Positions 43,218 to 53,026 of a stretch of 64,000 nt of DNA are shown piece after piece; within the stretch, counting starts at the first letter, position 1, and every line of letters starts with the position of its first letter. A program made the position numbers and the translations under genes. Below the pieces are notes generated by a model. The model was not told where the DNA came from. It searched no databases and saw nothing but the letters and a program-made list of their open reading frames with translations. Origin of the DNA: JAABTH01 sp964390725 (GTDB lineage Bacteria > Bacillota > Dethiobacteria > DTU022); assembly GCA_964390725.1 (NCBI GenBank), contig CAYMIW010000003.1:1-64000 (forward strand), read 5' to 3'.

Positions 43218-43255
43218 AAAAAAGCCCCCTGCCATTGCTGGGCAGGGGGCTTTTT
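43218..43255. terminator. Strong bidirectional terminator
   Basis: AAAAGCCCCCTGCC and GGCAGGGGGCTTTT (arms within 43219-43233 and 43241-43255) form a roughly 15-bp stem with a 7-nt loop, flanked by A and T runs, so it works in both directions between the convergent kinase and AOR genes. Confidence 0.9.
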
Positions 43256-43259
43256 ATGT

Positions 43260-45242
43260 TTAGAAATCCGGTTTTAGCTCCAGCTGTTCAAGGGTTGTAT
43301 TGAGCGGAGCCCCGCTGCTTTCATCCCAGCCAAAATGTTTCCAGTAATTCCTCATCATTGCTTCAATTGGTAGCGATTTATCTTTTAATGGTCCTTTTTC
43401 TAGAGGAGGATATCCTGCTATCCTGTCCGGAATTTTGAATGAAAGCGGTTCGATCCCTTCGCGAATATTAAAAAGCTGTCGCAATGTTTGTATCCTCTTG
43501 CCGATTTCCATATATTGATCAGGGCTGTAATCCCATCCAGTTGCAGCATTTAACCATTTAAATATCGGCCAGTGCTGGACACCAGATATGGCGGCAAACA
43601 AACAACCGCCTGCTCCGTCAACCACCTGCTTGTAGCAGGCTCCGGCAACTGCTTTTAAAGCTTCGTTGTCTGAAGCGGTATATTCATCACTTTTTTTATA
43701 GCGTCCAACAACAGGAGCCCAGCTTACTTCTTCCCAGATATGCATCATATTGTAATATGTGCCGCAGCCTATTGTATGCCTGCCTGGAGTGGGATCAGCG
43801 CTGAAATGAACACCAAGCAGGGGATCATAGCGAGGATCATGCATTCCCGGTTCCTGACCGCCGGCATGCATTGCATAAGTTTTGCTTTCTGAGCCGAGAT
43901 GCTTGGTAGCAGCCTTAACTCCATCAGCCAGAATATCACCGATCCCTTCGCGTTTAATCATTTTCCTGACCAGTTCAATGATTGCAGGCGCATTACCCCA
44001 GTTTAACTCCAGTCCCCCGGTTTTATTTTTATCCAGGTGGCCATTTTCATAACATTCAATGGCATATGCTACCGTGTTTCCGGCTGAAATGCTGTCCATT
44101 CCAGCCCTGTTGAGCATTTCATTGATGTAAAAAATGGAATGGAGATCTTTGTTCATTAGTAATCCACCAAAAACGGCACAGGTCTCATATTCCGGTTTAT
44201 GGGTTTCGTTGTAATCGCCGCCAGTTATATCATCAATTTTACAGATGCCTCCACATCCGATTACACAGGAATAGCAGCTGTATTTTTTAAATTCATGCTT
44301 GATAATCAGGTCCGGGTTGAGGTTTTTATAGTATGAATGGTTATAATCAGCCACCGACCCCCCCCAGTTTTTAATCGGAAGGTCTCCCGATGTTACACCG
44401 AGGCTGTTGCTCATGATAGTGCCCCATTTTTTCAGGGTGGCGACAAGAACCATCATGCCATCAAGGGGCATCCCAAAAGGTAGTTTGCCCATTACTTTAC
44501 CTGCTGCCGGAATCATACTTCCCTTGACTATTCCCGGGAGTCCGACTTTTTTAACGGAGGAGGCATATTTTTTGCTTAGTTCACGTATTTTTTCTTTATC
44601 AAAAGTGTCGATCTTGCTGTTTCCGGAAAGTACCACTGCTTTAAGTTTCTTGGAACCCATTACCGCTCCGCAGCCTGAACGGGCGGCGATTCGGCCTTTG
44701 TCGTTGCAGATGCCCGAAATGAGAGATAGTTTTTCTGCTGCAGGTCCGATTACCGCAACAGCCGGCTTTTTCTTCCCCTTGTGTTTTTCCTCCAGGAGGT
44801 TCTCTGTTTCAACAGCATCTAGTCCCCATAAAGCCGCGGCATCTTCCAGACGTACGCCATCTTGGTCTACAACCAGGTAAACCGGGTTTTCTGAGACACC
44901 CTTAAAAAAAATGCCATCGTACCCGCATTGTTTAATTGCCGGAGAAAGAGTTCCACCGCAGTTTGCGTCTCCCCAACCCCCTGTCAGCGGCGATTTGCAT
45001 ACAGCCATCCACCTGCCGGTTACCAGGCTGCCTGTACCGGTTAATAGGCCGCTTAAAAATCCGAGAATATTATCAGGGCCGAGCGGGTCGGCGTTCCGGG
45101 GAATGTTTTTATAAAGATACCAGGCGCCCAGGCCGACTCCGGAGAGGTAATTCTTATATACATATTCTTCAATAACCTGTTCCTCAATACTTGCAGTACC
45201 CAAATCGACAATCAGGATCTTGCCTGTATAACCATTCATCAT
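43260..45242 (-). CDS. Aldehyde:ferredoxin oxidoreductase family tungstoenzyme
   Basis: A 660-aa AOR. It oxidises an aldehyde to the acid (or the reverse) with ferredoxin, using a W/Mo bis-pterin cofactor and one [4Fe-4S]. MNGYTGKILIVDLG is the classic start and SPLTGGWGDANCGGTLSPAI the pterin-binding region. The cluster cysteines appear as CYSCVIGC (C-x2-C-x3-C) near residue 320, with the fourth in VVDGAGGCLFA (D-x-x-G-x-C) near 547. A MoaD/ThiS-like gene directly upstream is the usual partner, supplying sulfur for pterin synthesis. Substrate not readable. Confidence 0.93.
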   Translation of the reverse strand: MMNGYTGKILIVDLGTASIEEQVIEEYVYKNYLSGVGLGAWYLYKNIPRNADPLGPDNILGFLSGLLTGTGSLVTGRWMAVCKSPLTGGWGDANCGGTLSPAIKQCGYDGIFFKGVSENPVYLVVDQDGVRLEDAAALWGLDAVETENLLEEKHKGKKKPAVAVIGPAAEKLSLISGICNDKGRIAARSGCGAVMGSKKLKAVVLSGNSKIDTFDKEKIRELSKKYASSVKKVGLPGIVKGSMIPAAGKVMGKLPFGMPLDGMMVLVATLKKWGTIMSNSLGVTSGDLPIKNWGGSVADYNHSYYKNLNPDLIIKHEFKKYSCYSCVIGCGGICKIDDITGGDYNETHKPEYETCAVFGGLLMNKDLHSIFYINEMLNRAGMDSISAGNTVAYAIECYENGHLDKNKTGGLELNWGNAPAIIELVRKMIKREGIGDILADGVKAATKHLGSESKTYAMHAGGQEPGMHDPRYDPLLGVHFSADPTPGRHTIGCGTYYNMMHIWEEVSWAPVVGRYKKSDEYTASDNEALKAVAGACYKQVVDGAGGCLFAAISGVQHWPIFKWLNAATGWDYSPDQYMEIGKRIQTLRQLFNIREGIEPLSFKIPDRIAGYPPLEKGPLKDKSLPIEAMMRNYWKHFGWDESSGAPLNTTLEQLELKPDF

Positions 45243-45265
45243 CGCTCAACCCCGTTTCGTTAAAT

Positions 45266-45502
45266 TTATCCACCGGTAATTAAAGAATAGAAACTGATTA
45301 TATCTCCTTCATTCAACTCTGTTTTTAAAGCTGCTTTTTCATAATTAACCCGACACAACCGGGATGTAAGCAGGGGAGCAGGAATTTCGAGTATTCTAAA
45401 GAGATCTGCAAGGGTTGCTCCCCTGTTTAGCTCGATATAGCCGCTTTTATTTAACTTATCTGCCTTCAGGTACGGAGGCAGGTAGACCTTCACTTTAAGC
45501 AA
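45266..45502 (-). CDS. MoaD/ThiS-like sulfur carrier paired with AOR
   Basis: A 78-aa ubiquitin-fold protein ending in the diagnostic Gly-Gly (SLITGG), the site of thiocarboxylation. LKVKVYLPPYLK and the GDIISFYSLI segment fit the beta-grasp fold. It is transcribed just before the AOR gene (23-base gap), the usual arrangement for tungsten pterin enzymes, so molybdopterin synthase small-subunit function is likely. A ThiS role is less likely from context. Confidence 0.88.
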   Translation of the reverse strand: MLKVKVYLPPYLKADKLNKSGYIELNRGATLADLFRILEIPAPLLTSRLCRVNYEKAALKTELNEGDIISFYSLITGG

Positions 45503-45670
45503 TGTTGCACCTGATTTTCATAAAGTTATGATTTGTCTACAATTATACATAAAGTATTTAAAAAGATACAGAGTAGTAATTGCTGGTATATTATTTGGGC
45601 AAAAGCTGTAAGGTTCACGGGCGGATTATTATGTGATAACATTTTATTGAGGTTCACAGGTAGTTATTTA

Positions 45671-48250
45671 ATGAAAGATGAGGTGTTCCGCTTGCCTGAC
45701 TATAGAAATATAAACAGGGAACTGCTCCATTTATATACTATTACGTCCAACCGGAAAGATTATCTTGATAAATTAGTAGATCTGCTGGCTGAACGGCTCA
45801 ATTGCTCCATGGCAGGGGTAAGAGTTCTCAAAAAAGATCAGGTGGCTTATGAGTCCTACCGGGGATTCAGTAAAAGTTTCTGGAAGGAAGAGAACGAGCT
45901 GTCGCTGCAGGATGATCGCTGTTTTTGCACCAGGGTTATTCGCGGTGAGCTGGCTGAAAGTGACAGACAGTTTGCCACTGATTTCAATTCTGTCTATTGC
46001 AACAGGTTACAGGATTTTAGTGATTTATTAACTTCAGGTTCACAAGAAAATTATTTTCGGGGAAACTGCTTAAAGTATGGTTTCAATTCGCTGGCAATCA
46101 TTCCTATCCGTAGGCTGGGGAAAATCCTTGGCGCTATCCATTTGGCAGACAAAGAAAAAGATAAATTGTCTCTGGATAAAGTTAAGGTCCTGGAAGAACT
46201 GGTGCCGGCGATTGCCGAGGTGATTTACCGCTTTACCCTGGAGGATACACTGCGCATAAGTGAAGCAGGATTAATCAGGGCACAGAGCGTGGCCAACCTG
46301 GGTCACTGGGACTGGGATTTAAATAATAACCAAGTCAGTTGGTCTGCCCAGGTCTATAAAATTTTTGGTATGTGCAAGGGTCCAGGAGATATTACCTATA
46401 AATCCTATTTAAATTTAATTCATCCCGACGACCTTCAGGAAGTGCAATCGTCGATAGCTGATTCAATTAAGACTGGCATATCTTATGATCTGAGACACAG
46501 AATTATTCGACCTGACAATGATGTAAGAGATATATGGTCCCGTGGCAATGTTTTATACAATGATCACGGCATGGCAGATCGAATGATTGGAATTGTTCAA
46601 GATATTACAGAACGCAGACAGGAATTAGAACAGATGCACTTTCAGGCATCACTGCTGGATCAGGTGAAAAATGGAGTTTTTGCTGTTGACATGACCGGTC
46701 GGATAATTTATTGGAATAAGTTTGCTGAAAAAATTGTGAAATGGACTAAAAATGAGGTGAACAGTAAGGAGATTATTGATCTGCTTGTTCCAGAAGATTA
46801 CCAGGCCAAAACTAAAGGAATCTTGGAGAACCTGCTTAAAGGTGGTTTTTGGGAGGGAGAGTTTTCGATAATTAATAAAGATGGAAATACCCTTCCGGTT
46901 GAAGCAAACGTAACCCTGCTTAGAAATGACAAAGAGGAGGTGATTGGATATACTGGAACATTTAATGACATCACTGCTCGAAAACGGATGGAAAAACAGC
47001 TCAGTCATCTCGTAACGCACGATCCACTGACCAATCTCTATAACAAGCATGCCCTGGAAGATACCCTGATGCGTGCAGTTGCCCTGGCTAAAAGAGGTGA
47101 CAAAAGTGTTTTTTTAATTATTGGAATCGATAACTTTCACCTTGTTAATGAAGAAAAAGGTTATGCTGCCGGTGATGAATATTTAATTAAATTTGCCTCT
47201 TTTCTTAAAAAAAATATCCGTGAGGCTGATGTGATCGCCCGCCTTGGCGGAGATGAATTTGCTGTTCTTCTCGAAGGCGCCTACAACCCGAGCACGTATA
47301 GGTTGGCCGACCGGTTAAGACATAAACTTGAGGAAGAAACTTTTCATTATAATCTGAGTATAACCATTGGGGTAATGCTTATCGAAGGAGATATGAGTGC
47401 TGATCAAATAATCACTTCTGCTGGTATAGGATTGGAAGAAGCTAAAGCACAGGGCAAGAACAGGGTTGTGTTTTTTAAAAATGATCTATTGGGAAACAAA
47501 AAACAATTGGATAGCTCGAAAATGCTGGGGTTAATAAAGAATGCCTTAAAAAATGATCTTTTTCAGCTTTATTACCAACCTGTTATTGATTTAAGAAGCG
47601 GGTCCATTGCCTACTATGAATGCCTGATTCGTCTGTCTGAACCAGAAAGCCGAGATGTGATTTTTCCGGGTAGGTTTATACCCCTGGCGGAAAAGTTCGG
47701 GATAATGTCGCAGATTGACGACTGGGTATTTAATAAAGCATTATCTGTTTTGCGGGATAATAAAAATATAAATCTCTACATTAACCTTTCCGGGGCAAGC
47801 CTTGGTAATGATCAGCTACTTGAAATGATAAAAAAAGAGATGAAAAAAACAGACATTGATCCACGGTGTCTAGGGTTTGAAATCACAGAAACTGCTGCAG
47901 TAAAGGATTTAATTGCTGCAGAAAAATGGATTAAGCAGTTGAAGAATATTTGCTGCAGCTTTGCTCTTGATGATTTTGGAATAGGCTTTTCATCTTTCTC
48001 TTATTTGAAGCTGCTTTCTGTTGATGCTGTTAAAATTGACGGAACGTTTGTCAAAAATATTGAACAAGATGAAAGCCAGAAAACTATAGTCAAGGCTATA
48101 AAAAATGTAGCCCATTCAATGGGTAAAATAACCATAGCGGAATTTGTTGAGAATGAAAATGTCCTTAACACTCTGAAAGAGATGGGGATTGATTACGGTC
48201 AGGGTTATTACCTGGGCAAACCGTCTCCGGAATTTCGGGTTTTCAGGTAG
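45671..48250 (+). CDS. GAF/PAS sensor with GGDEF and EAL domains
   Basis: An 859-aa predicted c-di-GMP turnover protein. GAF (about 15-185), PAS (195-320, LGHWDWDLNNNQVSWS), second PAS (325-445), GGDEF (455-605) and EAL (615-855). RLGGDEFAVLL is intact at about 526 with an upstream READ inhibitory site. In the EAL domain the signature is ECL (E650, YYECLIRL), but the catalytic set is otherwise present: NLSG, FEITETAAV, LDDFGIGFSSFSYL, VKIDGTF, AEFVEN and QGYYLGKP. Both activities may therefore be functional. Start ATG 45671 is chosen by homology; the frame is open to 45533, and TTG 45692 has a better ribosome binding site. The 3' end overlaps the convergent HAD gene by 8 bases. Confidence 0.9.
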   Translation: MKDEVFRLPDYRNINRELLHLYTITSNRKDYLDKLVDLLAERLNCSMAGVRVLKKDQVAYESYRGFSKSFWKEENELSLQDDRCFCTRVIRGELAESDRQFATDFNSVYCNRLQDFSDLLTSGSQENYFRGNCLKYGFNSLAIIPIRRLGKILGAIHLADKEKDKLSLDKVKVLEELVPAIAEVIYRFTLEDTLRISEAGLIRAQSVANLGHWDWDLNNNQVSWSAQVYKIFGMCKGPGDITYKSYLNLIHPDDLQEVQSSIADSIKTGISYDLRHRIIRPDNDVRDIWSRGNVLYNDHGMADRMIGIVQDITERRQELEQMHFQASLLDQVKNGVFAVDMTGRIIYWNKFAEKIVKWTKNEVNSKEIIDLLVPEDYQAKTKGILENLLKGGFWEGEFSIINKDGNTLPVEANVTLLRNDKEEVIGYTGTFNDITARKRMEKQLSHLVTHDPLTNLYNKHALEDTLMRAVALAKRGDKSVFLIIGIDNFHLVNEEKGYAAGDEYLIKFASFLKKNIREADVIARLGGDEFAVLLEGAYNPSTYRLADRLRHKLEEETFHYNLSITIGVMLIEGDMSADQIITSAGIGLEEAKAQGKNRVVFFKNDLLGNKKQLDSSKMLGLIKNALKNDLFQLYYQPVIDLRSGSIAYYECLIRLSEPESRDVIFPGRFIPLAEKFGIMSQIDDWVFNKALSVLRDNKNINLYINLSGASLGNDQLLEMIKKEMKKTDIDPRCLGFEITETAAVKDLIAAEKWIKQLKNICCSFALDDFGIGFSSFSYLKLLSVDAVKIDGTFVKNIEQDESQKTIVKAIKNVAHSMGKITIAEFVENENVLNTLKEMGIDYGQGYYLGKPSPEFRVFR

Positions 48251-48923
48251 TAGAATTAATCCCTTCGGATAACAATATACTTAACTCCGCAACAGAGCCA
48301 GCTATAGCAGTTGGCTGGACTGTTTTGAGTTCTTCCAATGATCCGTAACCGTAAGCAACGCCAATTGTATAAAGATTATGTGCCTGGGCTCCGATAATGT
48401 CATGTTCCCTGTCTCCGACCATCACAGTTTCGTCCCGGTTAAGACCTCCGGCGAGCTCTTTAACAGTGCCGATTATCTCAGATTTTGTAACCCTGCTTCC
48501 GTCAAGATTACTACCGATTACCAATTGAAAGAATTGCTCAATTTTAAAATGTTGTAAAATTTGTTTGGCGAAAACTGTTGGTTTGGAGGTTGCTATATAT
48601 AATTGACAATTGTTTTCGTTAAGCTGTTTGAGCATTTCGGTAATCCCCGGGTATAATTGATTATCAAAAATACCTTTGTTTCGGAAGTATTCACGGTAAT
48701 ATTCCACTGCCTGGGTTGCTTTTTTACCACTGAAGCCAAAAATATTTTGAAATGAATATTGCAGCGGGGGGCCGATCATAGCGGTAAGTTCTTCATGATT
48801 TGCCTTAATCCCATATTTGTTTAAAGCATAACTGATAGAATTTTTTATTCCCGGACCTGAATCAGTAAGAGTTCCGTCCAGATCAAAAAGAATTTTTTTA
48901 TAAGGTTGGTAAATTCTGTTCAT
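48243..48923 (-). CDS. HAD-family phosphatase (phosphoglycolate-phosphatase-like)
   Basis: A 226-aa HAD hydrolase. Motif I LFDLDGTLTDSGPGI holds the nucleophile Asp, motif II is YIATSKPT, the motif III lysine is in RVTKSEIIGTV and motif IV is VMVGDREHDIIGA. The helical cap between motifs I and II (about residues 22-85) is C1 type, as in PGPase/PpaX. It is alone on the minus strand, convergent with the GGDEF-EAL gene and divergent from the MATE gene. Substrate uncertain: PGP, pyrophosphate or a nucleotide. Confidence 0.88.
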   Translation of the reverse strand: MNRIYQPYKKILFDLDGTLTDSGPGIKNSISYALNKYGIKANHEELTAMIGPPLQYSFQNIFGFSGKKATQAVEYYREYFRNKGIFDNQLYPGITEMLKQLNENNCQLYIATSKPTVFAKQILQHFKIEQFFQLVIGSNLDGSRVTKSEIIGTVKELAGGLNRDETVMVGDREHDIIGAQAHNLYTIGVAYGYGSLEELKTVQPTAIAGSVAELSILLSEGINSTT

Positions 48924-49008
48924 TATCGTCCGCCTTGCTGCTTGAGTATTATAAGCGTAAAATACATTTATATATTACTATAGCAAATTAACGGCTGAAA
49001 GGAAATTA

Positions 49009-50370
49009 ATGATGCAAAGTCAATCTTACAAAATGGGCAGGGAGAGTATAGGCAGCTTGCTTGTTCATTTTTCTGTTCCAGCTACTGCCAGTATGCTGGT
49101 TACAGCAACCTACAATATTATAGATACCATATTTGTTGGTAGACTGGGGGTAGAAGCTATTGCGGCTCTCTCTATTGCATTTCCTTTCCAGATGCTGCTT
49201 GGGGCAATTGGCATCGGTACAGGGGTTGGTGCCGCATCTTTAATTGCCCGGTCCCTGGGTGCCGGAAATGTTGATGTAGCCAGAAAAGCGGTAGGGCAGG
49301 TTATCTCTTTATCGCTTTTATTTGGGATTATATTTGCCCTGGTCGGTTACTTATACATGGAACCAATATTGATCATATTCGGGGCAACCAGGGAAATTAT
49401 TGGACCTGCCGGGGAATATATGAGCGTAATCACTGGCGGGTCGGTCATGTTTTTTCTGATCATGGGTTTAAACAATGTAGTCAGGGGCGAAGGAAATCCA
49501 CGATTTTCAATGAAGGTGATGATAGCTACCGCGGTTATAAACATAATTCTCGATCCTATATTTATATTTGTTTTGGGAATGGGAGTCAGGGGTGCAGCGG
49601 TAGCTACCGTACTGGCAAAAATAGTTGGTGTTGTATTGATTCTCCAATATTTTATCAGCGGGCGAGGCGAGTTTAAAATAAATCTCTCCTGCCTAAAGCC
49701 CGAACTCGATAATATTATTAAAATATACGTAATTGGTTTTCCGGCGATGATCATGCAGGCTTCCACCAATATATCTCTAATTTTAGCAAACAATATCCTG
49801 GCCCAGTATGGGCATGTTCCAATTGCTGCGCTTGGGTTAATCTTTCGTTTGATCATGTTCGCCCTGATGCCGGTCATCGGGATATCACAGGGTTTATTAC
49901 CGATCATAGGGTACAATTTTGGAGCCGGGAAGTTGCCCCGGGTCAGGGAAGCAATAAATAAAGGGTTGATGACCGGGATGGCAGTTTCAACCTTTTTCGG
50001 GCTTATCTATTATGCCTGGCCGGTTTTGTTTTTAAGTATCTTTACCAGTGATGGTGAGCTGCTGGTTTATGCTGGAGAAGCTATGCGAATTATGGTTTTC
50101 ATGTTTCCTCTTGTTGGTGCTCAAATAGTTTTTACTACCTATTTCCAGGCAGCCGGACGGGGTCTTCCCTCTCTTATCCTTTCAATATTAAGGGAAGTGC
50201 TGATTTTTATTCCCTTACTGATTGTGCTGTCCCGGCTAATTGAACTGGATGGGGTTTGGTATGCCCGTCCGGCCAGTGATTTGCTGGCTTTTTCCGTAAC
50301 CTATTTATTGATCTCAAGAGATCTGAAACGGCAGGGTATTTCAAACGGTATCTTTAAGCTGTCAGGATGA
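49009..50370 (+). CDS. MATE-family efflux transporter
   Basis: A 453-aa, about 12-helix membrane protein of the NorM/DinF class exporting cationic drugs or metabolites with Na+ or H+. SIGSLLVHFSVPATASMLVT and IIDTIFVGRLG at the N-terminus and the internally repeated second half (QASTNISLILANNILAQYG) fit the family. NNVVRGEGNPRFSM is a further MATE pattern. ATG 49009 follows GAAAGGAA. Not obviously linked to neighbours; substrate unknown. Confidence 0.93.
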   Translation: MMQSQSYKMGRESIGSLLVHFSVPATASMLVTATYNIIDTIFVGRLGVEAIAALSIAFPFQMLLGAIGIGTGVGAASLIARSLGAGNVDVARKAVGQVISLSLLFGIIFALVGYLYMEPILIIFGATREIIGPAGEYMSVITGGSVMFFLIMGLNNVVRGEGNPRFSMKVMIATAVINIILDPIFIFVLGMGVRGAAVATVLAKIVGVVLILQYFISGRGEFKINLSCLKPELDNIIKIYVIGFPAMIMQASTNISLILANNILAQYGHVPIAALGLIFRLIMFALMPVIGISQGLLPIIGYNFGAGKLPRVREAINKGLMTGMAVSTFFGLIYYAWPVLFLSIFTSDGELLVYAGEAMRIMVFMFPLVGAQIVFTTYFQAAGRGLPSLILSILREVLIFIPLLIVLSRLIELDGVWYARPASDLLAFSVTYLLISRDLKRQGISNGIFKLSG

Positions 50371-50491
50371 AAAGTATAATCAGCTGAGCAGGATTTCTTT
50401 TATTACCGGAGAATAAAAACACAACATATAAAGAACACACCGTTAATTAAAAATTATCACCACGGTATTAACATGAATGGAGGAAGTTACA

Positions 50492-51166
50492 ATGATAGAA
50501 CAAAATCTGGTAGAAAATATTTTTCCACCAGGGAGCAGGATAATTCTTGAGTATGTTGATCTTGATAATATCGCTAAAAGTTGTGGCACTCGCATTGAAG
50601 ATATAGAAGGTGAATATCTGGTGCTCCAAACACCCATAATTGACAACTATCCTCTTGCTGTTCGGGAGAGCCAGGAACTGACATTGAGACGGCTTGATGA
50701 TAAAAAAATGGAAGCATACGTTACCAATGTGTTTGTGATTGATGTCAGGCAGGGTAAGATCCCCTTACTTGTTTGCAGCAAACCGCGAAAGATTGACCGC
50801 ACCTCGCTGCGTCGTTTTTCCAGGTTTGGGGTTGACCTGCCAATGCTTTATTCCAGTGATGATACCGGGGGGGAGGGATACGTTTGTGATCTTTCACTCA
50901 GCGGTTGTTACGCCATGATTAAGCCAAACCCGAAAATTGGCGCTGATTCGGTGCTTAATCTGTCATTTACAATTTCCGGGGAAACTGATGTGGTCATTGT
51001 CGGAAGAGTAATCAGAACAGATGTTATCAACGGGAATAATGATATAGGGGTGGCTATTGAATTTAATGATTTAAGCAATTCACTTCAAGAGTTGCTATAC
51101 AATTACATTTTTCAATTGCAATTAACTGCCGACGGCATTCTTGGTAGTTCGCCCAGGGATAAATAA
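50492..51166 (+). CDS. PilZ-domain c-di-GMP receptor (YcgR-like)
   Basis: A 224-aa two-domain protein: an N-terminal YcgR-like beta barrel (about 1-95) and a C-terminal PilZ domain (about 100-210). The c-di-GMP binding motifs are intact: RRFSR within LRRFSRFGVDLPM (RxxxR) and CDLSLSGC (D-x-S-x-x-G). ATG 50492 follows GGAGGAAG; the ATG 50477 lies inside that ribosome binding site. In Gram-positives such proteins act as flagellar brakes or regulators, but no flagellar genes are in the window. It gives the window synthesis, degradation and receptor parts of c-di-GMP signalling. Confidence 0.9.
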   Translation: MIEQNLVENIFPPGSRIILEYVDLDNIAKSCGTRIEDIEGEYLVLQTPIIDNYPLAVRESQELTLRRLDDKKMEAYVTNVFVIDVRQGKIPLLVCSKPRKIDRTSLRRFSRFGVDLPMLYSSDDTGGEGYVCDLSLSGCYAMIKPNPKIGADSVLNLSFTISGETDVVIVGRVIRTDVINGNNDIGVAIEFNDLSNSLQELLYNYIFQLQLTADGILGSSPRDK

Positions 51167-51252
51167 ACATTGAATTTATTGGTACTTAAGTTTGGCCCAA
51201 TCAGGAGAAATAAATGTCTGTTGTGATGTAAGGTAATCTTTTACTGCTTGTT

Positions 51253-52020
51253 TTAGCAGCGCCAGGTATCCTCAAAAATATGCAGATGTTCCATGGTCAG
51301 CAATTTAATAGCTTCTGAGCGAAGACCTTTTTCTGCTCCTTTTCCACTTTCCTGTACTGCCTTTAACTCAAGCAAATGCTGCAAATGTTTCATTTTATCG
51401 GGTGGAAACTGACTGGTGTGGCAGCTTATTGCTTTGATTTTTTTCTCCCAATAATGTTCTGCCTTAATAAATGTATTAGGATGTGCAGTATAATAAAAGG
51501 CGATCATTTTTACACCATGTGGTTTTAGCCCATCATTTAGATCGGCCGGATAGAAGTGGGGCATGTTGCATAAAAAGGCGGCTTCAGCAGCAGCCAGTCC
51601 AGAGCGAATGTGGTCGGAGTGGACTTCATAAGGCAACCAGGGGTCGCAAACCATTACTGCATCGGGTTTAAACTGGCGAATGGTCCTGGTTATTTTCCCC
51701 CGAACCTCTTCATAGGGTAGAAAACCTCCATCAGGATAATTGAGCCAGATTAGGTTATCTACTCCGAGAATGGCTGCGCTTTTTTCACTCTCCTGCTGTC
51801 TTACTTTCTTCAGGTTTGCCGGTTTAATTGCAGGATTCGTTGTGCCTGAGGATCCATCGGTAATTGTCAGGCAGGTTACAGGTATGCCGTTATCTGTTAG
51901 CCTGGCTACGGTGGCTCCTGCCCCTATTTCCATATCATCCGGATGAGGCTGGATGAAGAGGACGCTTGTTGCTGTGAAGAGGTCGGGGATTGGAAGAAAA
52001 CTGCATAATGTTGGATCCAT
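51253..52020 (-). CDS. PIG-L (LmbE-like) deacetylase
   Basis: A 255-aa zinc-dependent N-acetylglucosamine-type deacetylase. The metal/catalytic motif is FIQPHPDDMEIGAGATVARL (H-P-D-D), and the third ligand lies in YEVHSDHIRSGLAAAEAAF (H-x-D-H). TITDGSSGTTN is a family loop. Homologs act on GlcNAc-PI, mycothiol or bacillithiol precursors and lincosamide intermediates. In Clostridia it might serve bacillithiol-like or cell-wall chemistry (inference). Isolated on the minus strand. Confidence 0.9.
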   Translation of the reverse strand: MDPTLCSFLPIPDLFTATSVLFIQPHPDDMEIGAGATVARLTDNGIPVTCLTITDGSSGTTNPAIKPANLKKVRQQESEKSAAILGVDNLIWLNYPDGGFLPYEEVRGKITRTIRQFKPDAVMVCDPWLPYEVHSDHIRSGLAAAEAAFLCNMPHFYPADLNDGLKPHGVKMIAFYYTAHPNTFIKAEHYWEKKIKAISCHTSQFPPDKMKHLQHLLELKAVQESGKGAEKGLRSEAIKLLTMEHLHIFEDTWRC

Positions 52021-52306
52021 CAGGTTACCTCCGGAATTATCAATGAATAGTTAATCATTCAGTAAGGTTGTTCTCAAGGGTTTTAATAGAGACAAACTTT
52101 ATTGATAAGCCACTAATAGATCATTTCTGATTACACCTGTAAAGAATATATCATAATGATTCACTTCGCAACCAATAGTTTTCAGTATATAATAGTATAA
52201 ATCTTTATAATCTGCATACAAAATAATGTATATTCATCATATGACAGCGGACATATAAAGATACTAAAAATTTTGTTTTTTAAAAATACAGGAGGGAGAG
52301 TGCAAA

Positions 52307-52915
52307 ATGAAAAAAAATATTATCGTTACCCTGTTTTTTATCGTTACAGCTATTATTATGATCCTTGGTTGTGCTGGTTGTGACGATAAAGATGGTGCAG
52401 CAATGAACCCTGAACAGGTGGTAGAGCAGTTTATCGATGCCCTGCAAAAACTCGATCTTGAGAAGGCAAAAACATTTCTATCCAGCGGGTATTCCGCCGA
52501 ATTTGAACAGGATTTTGATGAACTAAACAAGGCGTTGGATGAGGATAGCGCCGAAGCAGAAGCAATGAAAAAGATGTTTGATGCTATATTCAACAACTCA
52601 GAATTTAATGTTACCGGTCATTCTATTGACGGAAATAATGCTATCGTTAGCATGGAGAACAACATGCCGGATATGGAGCAGCTGGGTGAGATGCTAATGG
52701 GCAAGTTGTTTGAGCTTATGTTTTCAGAAGAAGTGGATTTTGATAGTTTGACAGAAGATGAAGAGATGACTCTTCTAGTTGATATTTTTGTAGATGTGGT
52801 AGAAGAGGTGGAAAAAGTAGCCCAGAAAGCAGAGATTCCTATGATTATAGAAGATGGCCAATGGAAAATTAATGGAGATGTAATTGATGAGGTCATGAGC
52901 GAACTGGATTTTTAA
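52307..52915 (+). CDS. Putative lipoprotein, DUF4878-like
   Basis: A 202-aa exported lipoprotein. The signal helix IIVTLFFIVTAIIMI ends in LGCAGC, so Cys22 or Cys25 is the likely lipidated residue. The mature part is very acidic and starts NPEQVVEQFIDALQKLDLEK, a pattern common to DUF4878/NTF2-like lipoproteins, and ends in DGQWKINGDVIDEV. Its role is unknown. ATG 52307 follows AGGAGGGAG. A bidirectional terminator follows. Confidence 0.8.
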   Translation: MKKNIIVTLFFIVTAIIMILGCAGCDDKDGAAMNPEQVVEQFIDALQKLDLEKAKTFLSSGYSAEFEQDFDELNKALDEDSAEAEAMKKMFDAIFNNSEFNVTGHSIDGNNAIVSMENNMPDMEQLGEMLMGKLFELMFSEEVDFDSLTEDEEMTLLVDIFVDVVEEVEKVAQKAEIPMIIEDGQWKINGDVIDEVMSELDF

Positions 52916-52957
52916 TTTTATGCTGATGTCCTGTATAATATAAGGCAAATATACAAG

Positions 52958-52990
52958 AAAAGCCGCCCTGCTTAAGGCATGGCGGCTTTT
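52958..52990. terminator. Bidirectional terminator
   Basis: AAAAGCCGCC (52958-52967) pairs with GGCGGCTTTT (52981-52990) with a 13-nt loop, with A and T flanks for both directions. It lies between the lipoprotein gene and the convergent PurL-like gene. Confidence 0.85.
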
Positions 52991-53026
52991 TGATTGACAA
53001 AAAAGCAGGTTTATTAAAGAGGATGA

